Positions 1-7,152 of a stretch of DNA of 55,871 bases are shown piece by piece. Every line of letters starts with the position of its first letter. The first letter of the stretch is position 1. The DNA is taken from assembly GCA_005776585.1 (NCBI GenBank), contig SXOX01000039.1, forward strand, positions 1 to 55,871, given 5' to 3'. Under the pieces are notes generated by a model, which was given only the letters and a program-made list of their open reading frames with translations, did not search any database and was not told the origin of the DNA. Both the position numbers and the translations under genes were made by a program. Origin of the DNA: Pseudomonadota bacterium (GTDB lineage Bacteria; Myxococcota_A; UBA9042; GCA-2863065).

Positions 1-50
1 CTCGGCGCGCTCTGCGGCGGCGTCTCGAGCTCGTCGATGTCGGCACTCAT
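1..50 (-). CDS. N-terminal fragment of an unidentified protein
   Basis: Only the first 16 codons are inside the window; the gene runs off the left edge on the minus strand. The reading begins MSADIDELETPPQSAP and is acidic. The ATG at 50 is preceded by a good ribosome binding site (GGGAGG, about 7 nt upstream on the minus strand), which supports a real start. No function can be given from this length. Confidence 0.5.
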   Translation of the reverse strand, partial: MSADIDELETPPQSAP

Positions 51-160
51 GTTGGGGCCTCCCAGCCGCGCTCCTGCCCGAAAGGGCGGGGGACCATAGC
101 ACGCAGGCGACCGGGAGTAAAGGCGGTTTAGCGCCTCAAAAGCGCAGTAATTACTGTGGG

Positions 161-1726
161 TTATTCGAAGTTTGGCGACGCGTCGGCGCGCCCCTTCGGA
201 GCGGAGGTCTTGGGCGACTTGTGCGCCTTCTTCTTGGCCTTGGGCTTCTTCTTGACGTGCGCCTTGGACTTCTTGCCCGGCTTGTCGCCCTTGGTCGCCT
301 TCTTCTCCTGGCCGCTCGCCGAGGGCAGGCTCTTGTGGGCCGAGCCACCGGGCAGCGCGCGGGGGATGTTCAGGACCTCGCCCTCGCGCAGGGACGCGAG
401 CTTCTTGTCCGGGTTGGCCTGCTCGAGGTCCTTGATCGAGATGTTGTAGCGCTTGACGGCGATGAGCCACGCCGACTCGCCCTTCTTGACCGTATGCTTG
501 GCGTAGCGGACCCCGGCCTTCTTCGGCGCTTCGTTGACGACTTTCTTGTCTTTGGGCGCCTCGCGCGCGACCTCGGCCGGCTCCCCGCCAATGAACCGGC
601 GACGCGCCTTGTAGAACTCCGCCAAGCGGGCCTCGGGCACCGGGACGCGGATCTTCTGGCCGGCGAAGAGCTTGTTGGCGTCGAGCCCCGGGTTCTCCGC
701 CAGAATCGCCTTGATCGAGACCTGCGCCCAGCGGCTGTAGAGCCCGAGCGTCTCGCGCGACTCGACCTTGATGACCAGCGCCTTGCCCGGCGCGTCGTCC
801 CGCGGCGCGACCTCCTTCGGGTCCGTCTTGTCGCCCTTGCCCTTGGCGACCGGCGGAGCCGCACCCTCGTCGTCCGCCTCGGCGACCGCGCCGCCGGCTG
901 CGTCGGCAGGCCGTGGCTTCATGGGCACATCCCCCCACAGCCCGACCGCGGGAGACTCGCCATTCTTGCCGATCTGCTGCACCTGGGGCACGAAGATCTC
1001 CGCCCCCGGCATCATCCCGGCCGTCTCGTTGTGCTGATTGAAGCGCTCGATGAGCCAGATGGGGACGTTGTCGTACTTCTTGGAGATCTTCCAGAGGTTG
1101 TCGCCCTTGCTCATGGTGTAGCGCAGCACCTTGACGACCTCGAAGCGCGCGAAGAAGTCCTTCTCCATCCGCTCGAAGTGCTCCTGCCGCGCCTGCTCGA
1201 AGCGCCGGTGCGCCGCCGGCGTGAGGAGCATTTTGAACGCCGCGCCGACCCGAAGGCCGCGCTTGGGACCCAGGTCGTTGAGCTTGCGGAGCTCGTCCTC
1301 GGGCACGCCCGACCAGCGGGAGTAGAGGCGGACGGACTCGTCGCGCTTGACCTTGACCTGGACCTCGCGTCCATCGGGCGTGTCCTGCGCCGTGGTGCCG
1401 TTGGCGTCGGCTGTGACGGCGCCTGCGCCCGCGACCGTGCCGTCGCCCGCGTCGCCCGACGGTGGGAGATCGGACGCGGCTTCATTGGGCGCGGCCGTGC
1501 CTCGCCCTTCGGCGACGGCCGCCGCGTTGGGCTCCGCCTGTAGCTCCGTGACGGGTCCCACGGTGACCTGGCCCTCCTCGGGGGCCGCCTCCTGACCCTT
1601 CTCCGAGAACCACGGGCGGTACCAGTCCGCAGCTCCCTCGGCGCTCTCTTTACCCTTGCAACCCGCCACGCCGGCACTGACTGCCAGGGTGCCCGCTGTC
1701 ACGACCTCGACCCACCTGAGCTTCAT
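161..1726 (-). CDS. LysM-repeat lipoprotein with basic C-terminal tail
   Basis: 521 residues. The start at 1726 is chosen because AGGAGG lies 5-6 nt upstream and gives a lipoprotein signal with lipobox VAGC (Cys23); upstream in-frame starts add a non-signal extension. Four LysM-like modules are visible at about residues 122-170, 201-247, 317-362 and 407-456. The second (RYTMSKGDNLWKISKKY) and fourth (KHTVKKGESAWLIAVKRY) are the clearest. Acidic, Ala/Gly/Thr-rich linkers separate the lipid anchor and modules. The last 60 residues are very rich in Lys. LysM modules bind peptidoglycan or other GlcNAc polymers, so an outer-membrane lipoprotein gripping the cell wall is likely. No enzymatic domain is seen, so a structural role is inferred. 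Confidence 0.85.
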   Translation of the reverse strand: MKLRWVEVVTAGTLAVSAGVAGCKGKESAEGAADWYRPWFSEKGQEAAPEEGQVTVGPVTELQAEPNAAAVAEGRGTAAPNEAASDLPPSGDAGDGTVAGAGAVTADANGTTAQDTPDGREVQVKVKRDESVRLYSRWSGVPEDELRKLNDLGPKRGLRVGAAFKMLLTPAAHRRFEQARQEHFERMEKDFFARFEVVKVLRYTMSKGDNLWKISKKYDNVPIWLIERFNQHNETAGMMPGAEIFVPQVQQIGKNGESPAVGLWGDVPMKPRPADAAGGAVAEADDEGAAPPVAKGKGDKTDPKEVAPRDDAPGKALVIKVESRETLGLYSRWAQVSIKAILAENPGLDANKLFAGQKIRVPVPEARLAEFYKARRRFIGGEPAEVAREAPKDKKVVNEAPKKAGVRYAKHTVKKGESAWLIAVKRYNISIKDLEQANPDKKLASLREGEVLNIPRALPGGSAHKSLPSASGQEKKATKGDKPGKKSKAHVKKKPKAKKKAHKSPKTSAPKGRADASPNFE

Positions 1727-2036
1727 ACGCTCCTCCTGATTGCCGTAGGTCCCCACTTGGCGAGGACCCGCGCCGCCTTGCCGGCGCCACACTGCACACG
1801 TCGGCGCAATGCCCAAAGCGCCTAACATGGCCCCAAGGGAGCGTCCAAAATTCGGCTCGCTTTTTTTTCATCCGAGCGACTGCGAGCCCGCGGCCGTCGA
1901 TCCGCGCGGCGCGATTTCTGTGGGCAACGGTGGAAGGACGTGGCCTACGTGCGCGAGACCCCAGTGGAAACCGGTCGTTCGTGCGGACGGGGTCCACGCA
2001 GGCCAGTGACCGACGTGCGGTACCGAAAAGCACCGG
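1727..2036. other. 310-bp intergenic region, no gene seen
   Basis: This stretch separates the LysM gene start from the 3' end of the signal-peptidase-like gene; both are on the minus strand. It contains an 8-T run on the plus strand (1861-1868) and the ribosome binding site of the LysM gene at its left end. Short open frames cross it in several phases, but none has a recognisable domain or a good start. I see no convincing promoter, terminator or RNA. Confidence 0.4.
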
Positions 2037-3014
2037 CTAGCGAAAAAAGTTCGCCGGATCGCTGTCGACGCGCAGGCCGACGCGACTCCAGCGAATCGTG
2101 CCATCGGGCCGCACGCTGTTCAGGACGTGACCCGGTCGACCCAGGACACGGTCACGCGGCAGCGGGCCGAGCTTGCGGCTGTCGGTGGTGGCCTCCCCGC
2201 GAGCGTCCGACAAGACGAAGAGCTCGTCGGCGGCAAGGGTCGTCCGCGTGACGGCGGGCTCGGTGTGGGCCGTTGGCGCTGCGGGCGGCCGTGGGCGGGT
2301 GTCGGGGTCGACCGCGTCGGCGTCGACCGCATCGGCGTCGACCTCGAAGACGGTCCATTGCTCGCCGGTGCCGTCGAGCGCTTGCCGGGACTCGAGCACC
2401 GCGACGAGGCGCTGGCCGCCGGACCAGGGCGCGAGCTCGGCGTCCAGGGTCACGGGCAAGCGCAGCGCTCGATGGTAGCGGCGGCCGTCGACGGTCACCG
2501 AGGTGCGCCCGGTCTCGACCACCTCACCTGGCACGCCGACGACGCGGACGACCTGGTTCCCGGCGCTGCCGGGCCAGCGCGCAACGACGAGGTCGCCGGC
2601 AGCGATGGTCTCGTCGGGGTCCAGACGTCGATAGGCGATGACATCCCCCGGGATGAGGCGGGGAAAGGCCGAGCCGCCGTCGATGGTCGTCAGGCCGAAC
2701 CAGTGGCCCGCGGCGAGCAGGACGACGATGAGCGCCCCGCCGAGCGCGACGATCGCGGCGCTGAGCTGCACCAGCGCAGGCGTGCGGACGCGCGGAGCCG
2801 GCTCTCGACGGGCGAGCTGCGCGGCGTGCGAGCCGGTGAGCAGCCCGAAGTGCAAGGTCGCGAGCGCCCACACGCCGAGCGGCTTGAGCAGGAAGAGGTC
2901 GAGGCGCGCCGCAATCGCGCACGCGACAACGCCGCAGCCGACGAAGGCGAGCATGCTGGCCAGACCGAGCGCGCGGCGCCCAACGTACAGGTAGCCAAAC
3001 CCCGGGCAGAGCAC
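2037..3014 (-). CDS. Signal peptidase I-like membrane protein lacking the catalytic lysine
   Basis: About 325 residues; the start is uncertain. GTG at 3014 is the first start codon that does not run into the divergent gene at 3108, but it has no clear ribosome binding site. Several hydrophobic segments at the N-terminus (PGFGYLYVGRRALG resembles TM2-type membrane domains) precede a peptidase S26 domain. The Ser box GSAFPRLIPGD (Ser115) and the C-terminal box LSDARG...TDSRKLGPLP are present. The lysine box, normally IKRVVGLPGD, reads VVRVVGVPGE, so the general-base Lys is Val156. In known type I signal peptidases this lysine is essential, so this may be a pseudoenzyme or may have lost signal peptidase activity. 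An Ala/Thr/Asp-rich insert lies between the two last boxes. Confidence 0.7.
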   Translation of the reverse strand: MLCPGFGYLYVGRRALGLASMLAFVGCGVVACAIAARLDLFLLKPLGVWALATLHFGLLTGSHAAQLARREPAPRVRTPALVQLSAAIVALGGALIVVLLAAGHWFGLTTIDGGSAFPRLIPGDVIAYRRLDPDETIAAGDLVVARWPGSAGNQVVRVVGVPGEVVETGRTSVTVDGRRYHRALRLPVTLDAELAPWSGGQRLVAVLESRQALDGTGEQWTVFEVDADAVDADAVDPDTRPRPPAAPTAHTEPAVTRTTLAADELFVLSDARGEATTDSRKLGPLPRDRVLGRPGHVLNSVRPDGTIRWSRVGLRVDSDPANFFR

Positions 3015-3107
3015 GCCCGAGAGGAGCGCGACCCATGCGCGGTGGCCATCGGCGCCGGCCTCGGGCCGCTGGTCAGCGGCGAGGGCCCGTGATACTGGGT
3101 CGCCGCG

Positions 3108-3668
3108 ATGGGGGAGCGGGGCTTCGTCGTTCAATCGTGCGTATTCTACGGCCTGATGGGGCTCATCGCACTGGCGTGGGGTAGCGCATACGGCGACGTG
3201 AGTCGCTGGCTCGGCCCGCCGGCGCTGGAGTCCACGCTCATCGACGCCGCGCTCGGTGCGAGCCTCGGCCTGGTCATCGTCGCGCTCAGCCACCTGCTCG
3301 AGCGCTGGAGCACGGCGATGCAGGCGCTCTCCACCGAGCTGTCGAGCCTCATCCCGCCGCTGTCACGCACGAGCATCACGCTGGTCGCCGTCCTGAGCGC
3401 GCTGGGCGAGGAGCTGCTCTTTCGGGGCGCGATGCAGGACGCGTGGGGCTTCTGGCCCACGGTCGCGCTCTTCGCGGTGGTGCACGGTCTCTTCATCCGC
3501 CGGCTGTGGCTCTGGATGGTCTTCGCCGCCGTGACGGGCCTCGGCCTCGGCGCCGTCGCGGCCTGGTCGCAGGGCTTGCTCGGAGTGGTCCTGGCGCACT
3601 TCACCATCAACTACTTCAACCTGGGCCACATGAGCCGGCCACGACCCGAGGTGCTGGCAGCCATATGA
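3108..3668 (+). CDS. CPBP (CAAX) family intramembrane metalloprotease
   Basis: 186 residues with several membrane helices. All three CPBP motifs are present: EExxxR in GEELLFRG, FxxxH in FAVVHG, and HxxxN in AHFTIN. These residues bind zinc and form the active site in Rce1/CPBP proteases, so the enzyme should be active in the inner membrane. The family includes prenyl-protein endopeptidases and bacterial immunity or processing proteases; the substrate here is unknown. The start at 3108 lacks a strong ribosome binding site, and Met at 3156 is an alternative. The stop overlaps the start of the next gene (ATGA), so the two are probably translated together. Confidence 0.85.
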   Translation: MGERGFVVQSCVFYGLMGLIALAWGSAYGDVSRWLGPPALESTLIDAALGASLGLVIVALSHLLERWSTAMQALSTELSSLIPPLSRTSITLVAVLSALGEELLFRGAMQDAWGFWPTVALFAVVHGLFIRRLWLWMVFAAVTGLGLGAVAAWSQGLLGVVLAHFTINYFNLGHMSRPRPEVLAAI

Positions 3669-3925
3669 GCGACCCGGCCGCCAACTCGCACGTCTACGCC
3701 GGCTGGTTCGTCGTCGATCTCCGGCTGCTTGGGTTCGTGACGCTCGTCAGCGCGTTCCTCACGCTGGGGCTCGTCGCCCTGCTCATGCGCGCCAAGCGGT
3801 GGCATGAGTACGCGACCGCCTTCGTGACGATCTTCATCGTCGTGATGATCCTGAGCATCCTGGTCTTCAACCGCGTGGCGCGTTACCCGGTCTTCAGCAT
3901 CGAGACGATGTTCTCGCTACCGTAG
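3665..3925 (+). CDS. Small two-helix membrane protein
   Basis: 86 residues, with its start overlapping the CPBP protease stop codon (ATGA). Two hydrophobic segments (about residues 20-41 and 50-68) flank a short basic loop (RAKRWHEY). It matches no family I recognise. Tight coupling to the protease suggests a partner or substrate in the same membrane. The gene ends 3 bp before the stop of the convergent gene at 3929, so there is no room for a dedicated terminator. Confidence 0.65.
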   Translation: MSDPAANSHVYAGWFVVDLRLLGFVTLVSAFLTLGLVALLMRAKRWHEYATAFVTIFIVVMILSILVFNRVARYPVFSIETMFSLP

Positions 3926-3928
3926 CGG

Positions 3929-4570
3929 CTACTGCCCGCCCTCTTCGGTCGGCGGAGGCTCGGGCTCAGGCTGAAGCCACTTGACCTTCCAGATCTTGAA
4001 CTTGAAGAAGTGGATGCCGTCGACCTCTTCGATGCCGTCGGGCCGCGGGATCTTCTGCGTCACGATGACGTGCACCTGACCGCCGTCGGGGCTCCAGACG
4101 ACCTCCTTGACGGACGCCTTGGTCGGCTTCTTGGCGTTCTCCTCGGTGGTGAGCGGGATCGGACCGACGACGCCCACGCGGGCGCCCATGAGCGCCATCA
4201 AGTTGAAGCCCTTGCCCTTCTTCTCCTGCGAACCAAAGAGGCTGACACGTCCCTTGGGATCCTGCTGATCGATGATGGCTTCGACCTTGAAGGTCTTCTT
4301 GAGCACCTTGAGCTTCGCCACCTCGTCGGCCTTGTCCGCGATGGCCTGCACCTTCTTGATCTTGGCCGTCTCGGTCTCGCGGATCTGGAATGCGGCGCCC
4401 TGCGCCGAGTCCTCGAGCTTGATGAGGTACTGGGAGAGGTCGGCGTTGTAGGCGATGAACTTCATCCGGATCTCGCGCGTCTGCGCCGAGGCCGGAGCGG
4501 CGGTCATGGCCAGCACCCCACTGGCGGCACTGAGAGTCAACGCGAGCACGAGCCGCAGCGAGCGCTTCAT
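3929..4570 (-). CDS. Small secreted protein coupled to the GltJ-like gene
   Basis: 213 residues. The start at 4570 follows GGAGG and gives a clear Sec signal peptide, predicted to be cut after ASA near residue 29. The mature part is rich in Lys and charged residues (REIRMKFIAYNADLSQYLIK near its start), with no Cys and no domain I recognise; it ends in a Pro/Glu-rich tail. Its ATG overlaps the stop of the upstream zinc-ribbon/GYF gene (TAATG), and its ribosome binding site lies inside that gene's last codons. A periplasmic partner of that envelope-spanning protein is a reasonable inference. Confidence 0.7.
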   Translation of the reverse strand: MKRSLRLVLALTLSAASGVLAMTAAPASAQTREIRMKFIAYNADLSQYLIKLEDSAQGAAFQIRETETAKIKKVQAIADKADEVAKLKVLKKTFKVEAIIDQQDPKGRVSLFGSQEKKGKGFNLMALMGARVGVVGPIPLTTEENAKKPTKASVKEVVWSPDGGQVHVIVTQKIPRPDGIEEVDGIHFFKFKIWKVKWLQPEPEPPPTEEGGQ

Positions 4571-6819
4571 TACATTCCTCCGAGCATCAAGGTCTTCGTA
4601 AACTGTTTGGACTCGCCCGTGGGTGGGAACTTCCACTTGCCCACGATGCCCCGGATGCAAGCCTTGACGGCTTCATCCGAATTCCCCGGGATGTCGACCG
4701 ACACGCCCGCGACGTCGCCAGCGCCCTCGACCGTGAAGCCGAGCACGACGCGCATCTGAGCGCCGCTGGCGTCGCGTCGGCAGCGCGCGAACTCCTTCAT
4801 ACGACGCGTGATGAGGCCCGTGATGACGCCGTCGTCGAGCGCCGCGCCCTTCTTGGCGCCGGAGACGCCCGGGAGGCCGATCTGGGACTCGCTCTTGCCC
4901 GCGTCGTCCTTCGTGAGCTCGCGGTACTCCGACGCGGTGACCTTCTCGCTGCCTGGGACCTTGGCCTCGGTCGGTCGCGCCGGTCGCTTGGCGCTGCCGG
5001 CGCCGCCGTTGGGCTTGTCGTTCGTGGGGGCTGCAGGGCTGTCCGGCGCCTCCTCGGGGTCGTCACCGACGGCGAGGCCGAGGTTCTCGCGCATCGTCTT
5101 GACCTGCACCTTGCGCGCGTTGGTCGGTCCGGTCGGCTCGGCGGGGAGCACGGTCCGCGGCCGCGGCGCCTCGGTGCTCAAGACGGCCTCGGTCGCGTCG
5201 GCCACTGGCTCGGCAGACGCGGGTCGCGTCGACGCGACCCACTCGTGGAGCACGTACCACCCGGCGCCGAGGCCGCCGATGACGCCAAGCGCCACGAGTG
5301 CCGCGACCCACCGCTGCTTGCGATTCTGCTTGTTCAGGCGAATGAGCAGGCTGAACTCCTGCACCATGCCCTTGACCTCGCGCTTGTCGGGGCGCGCGAT
5401 CGCCGGTGCGGCGATCTCCACGACGGGTGCCGCGCGATGCCGCGACTCGTGGGCAGGCTCGGCGCCCGCATGGGTCGAGGGCGCCTCCGTTGGAAAGAAC
5501 AGGTCGTCGTCCGTGGGCGCGGCCGAGGGGGTGGTCGAGGCGGAGAAGAACGCGTGATCGAGATCCGGATCGACGCTCACCTCACGCTCCGTGCCAGCGC
5601 GGCCCGATACCCGGGACTCCTTGCGGCGACCCGCGCGGACGCTCGAGACGGCCCCCGCGGGCGACGGCGGCGCGGCGGCAGCGGGCGGGGCGGCAGCAGC
5701 CGGCGACGCGGCAGCAGCGGGTGGAGCGACGTGGCGATCGAAGCGCGGTAACTCTTCCGTAGCGCTTGGCGCCGCAGTCGCGACCACCGCCGGGCGCAGG
5801 TGCGGCAGCGCTTCTGGGGGCCCGGCCCCGGCCGGAGGCGGTGGCGGGCGGCGAGACGCCGGCGGTGGTGGTGGCCCACGCTTCCGATTGCGCGCCTGCG
5901 ATGGGCGGGCCTCGGCCGCGGGGCCGGGGGGACTGACTTCACGCGACTGAGTGGATTCGTCTCGGGGTGCCATGCCCAGTGTGTTGCCCGTGACCGCGGA
6001 GCTGATCGGGGCGAGAGGTTCCATGACGGAGGGAGGCGGAGGCGCGCTCGCCAAAGTCGGGAGCGGTGCGTCGGCCACCGTCGTGTCGCCGTCGTCGGTC
6101 GCAGCTCCAGGGAGGGGATCTTCTTGCGTTACCGGTCCTTCGACGCGCTCTACCGCGTCGGGAGCGCCGAGGCGCGGCTCCGCTGGTTCGTCCACCATCG
6201 TCGCGGGATCGGCGATGAACGGCGCAACGACCGTGTCGTGAACTTCGGCTGCCGGTGACGCGGGAGGCGGCTGCACGGGCGCCTCCGCGGTCTGCGGCCC
6301 CGCGGACAAGACGTGGCTGAGCGCCGGAACGAGCTTCAGCCGCTCCCAGCCGGCCATTCCGGCCGTCCAGGAATACGACTCCGGTCCGACCTGACCTGCG
6401 ACTACGAGGGCCCGAACGTCGTTCTCGGACATCGGTCCGCGGCGCTCGCGACCGACCGCGACGTACCAGGCCGCGACCGGCTGCGGAACGACGGGCGCCG
6501 GAGGCGGCGCTGGAGGCGCGGCGGGCGGCGATCGCTGGGCTTGGGGAGAGTCGAGCTCGACGGTGGCCGCGCTGGCGTTCTCGACGGGCACCGTGAGGCC
6601 AGCCAGGGACTCGGCGGTCGCAGGCGCCCGCTCGACGACGCCGGAGGGCAGCGACGGGCGTGACTCGACGGCCGAAGGGCGTGCGGAGGCCACGGCGCCG
6701 TCGCCCGCGAGCACGATGAGTGCGCCGCAGCTCTTGCACTTGATCTTCACGGTACGGCCGGCGACTCGTGAGTCGTCGACCTTGTACCGGGTCTGGCAAC
6801 GGGCGCAGAGGAAGAACAT
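4570..6819 (-). CDS. Zinc-ribbon / GYF / AgmX-type (GltJ-like) envelope-spanning protein
   Basis: 749 residues. Order: an N-terminal MJ0042-type zinc ribbon (Cys5, Cys8, Cys28, Cys31); a GYF_2 domain (about 117-166, WYVAVGRERRGPMSENDV); a roughly 330-residue Pro/Ala-rich linker; one membrane helix (about 504-527); another disordered stretch; and an AgmX/PglI-like TonB-type C-terminal domain (about 660-749) with the paired Cys typical of these domains. This is the layout of Myxococcus xanthus GltJ/AgmX. There the cytoplasmic zinc ribbon and GYF domains contact the motility regulators MglA and AglZ, and the C-terminus works in the periplasm. A motility or envelope-energising role is inferred. 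No other Glt/Agl gene is nearby. A second, shorter relative lies at 44713. Confidence 0.85.
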   Translation of the reverse strand: MFFLCARCQTRYKVDDSRVAGRTVKIKCKSCGALIVLAGDGAVASARPSAVESRPSLPSGVVERAPATAESLAGLTVPVENASAATVELDSPQAQRSPPAAPPAPPPAPVVPQPVAAWYVAVGRERRGPMSENDVRALVVAGQVGPESYSWTAGMAGWERLKLVPALSHVLSAGPQTAEAPVQPPPASPAAEVHDTVVAPFIADPATMVDEPAEPRLGAPDAVERVEGPVTQEDPLPGAATDDGDTTVADAPLPTLASAPPPPSVMEPLAPISSAVTGNTLGMAPRDESTQSREVSPPGPAAEARPSQARNRKRGPPPPPASRRPPPPPAGAGPPEALPHLRPAVVATAAPSATEELPRFDRHVAPPAAAASPAAAAPPAAAAPPSPAGAVSSVRAGRRKESRVSGRAGTEREVSVDPDLDHAFFSASTTPSAAPTDDDLFFPTEAPSTHAGAEPAHESRHRAAPVVEIAAPAIARPDKREVKGMVQEFSLLIRLNKQNRKQRWVAALVALGVIGGLGAGWYVLHEWVASTRPASAEPVADATEAVLSTEAPRPRTVLPAEPTGPTNARKVQVKTMRENLGLAVGDDPEEAPDSPAAPTNDKPNGGAGSAKRPARPTEAKVPGSEKVTASEYRELTKDDAGKSESQIGLPGVSGAKKGAALDDGVITGLITRRMKEFARCRRDASGAQMRVVLGFTVEGAGDVAGVSVDIPGNSDEAVKACIRGIVGKWKFPPTGESKQFTKTLMLGGM

Positions 6820-7152
6820 CAGGGCGTCCTGGGGGCCACGCTAGCAGACGCGGAGCGCGCCCACAATCCGCAACAGGCCCCTGGTGCGACACCGGGCACG
6901 CCGTCGTCTTCGCGCGACGCGGTCTCGCGGCAGGCAACTCGCCCCGCGCGGCGTTGGCGTCGTGGCACGCCCGCGGGTCGCGCCTTGGCCTGAGACTGGG
7001 GGTCATCCAAAGGCGCCCGCATCGTCGGATTTCCGTTGACACCCCCGGGACCCCTCCGTAGCATCCGGCGCATTTTTCCGGGGGCCAACTCGCCCGGTGC
7101 GCAGGTGTGCATCGAGCGGGCGGTGGCGCCGCCAAAGCGGAGGTTGAAGCGA
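6820..7152. other. 333-bp divergent intergenic region
   Basis: This region lies between two divergent genes. It holds a near-consensus promoter for the rightward Cys-rich lipoprotein gene (listed separately at 7036-7064), followed by an approximately 80-nt leader. On the minus strand, TAGCGT about 18 nt before the start of the zinc-ribbon gene is a weak -10 candidate. No small gene or structured RNA is recognised in the remainder. Confidence 0.4.
7036..7064 (+). promoter_or_regulatory. Vegetative-type promoter of the Cys-rich lipoprotein gene
   Basis: The -35 box TTGACA (7036-7041, full consensus) is followed by a 17-bp spacer and the -10 box TAGCAT (7059-7064). Transcription should start near 7071, leaving an approximately 80-nt leader before the ATG at 7153, where GGAGG provides a ribosome binding site. 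The same -10 hexamer occurs upstream of vapB at 30889. Confidence 0.65.

Noticed and set aside
1861..1868. Run of 8 T as an intrinsic terminator
   Set aside because: No stable stem precedes it on the plus strand, and no plus-strand gene ends there.
2127..3092. 321-residue plus-strand open frame opposite the signal-peptidase-like gene
   Set aside because: The minus frame has recognisable S26 boxes; the plus frame is Gly/Arg/Asp-rich noise.
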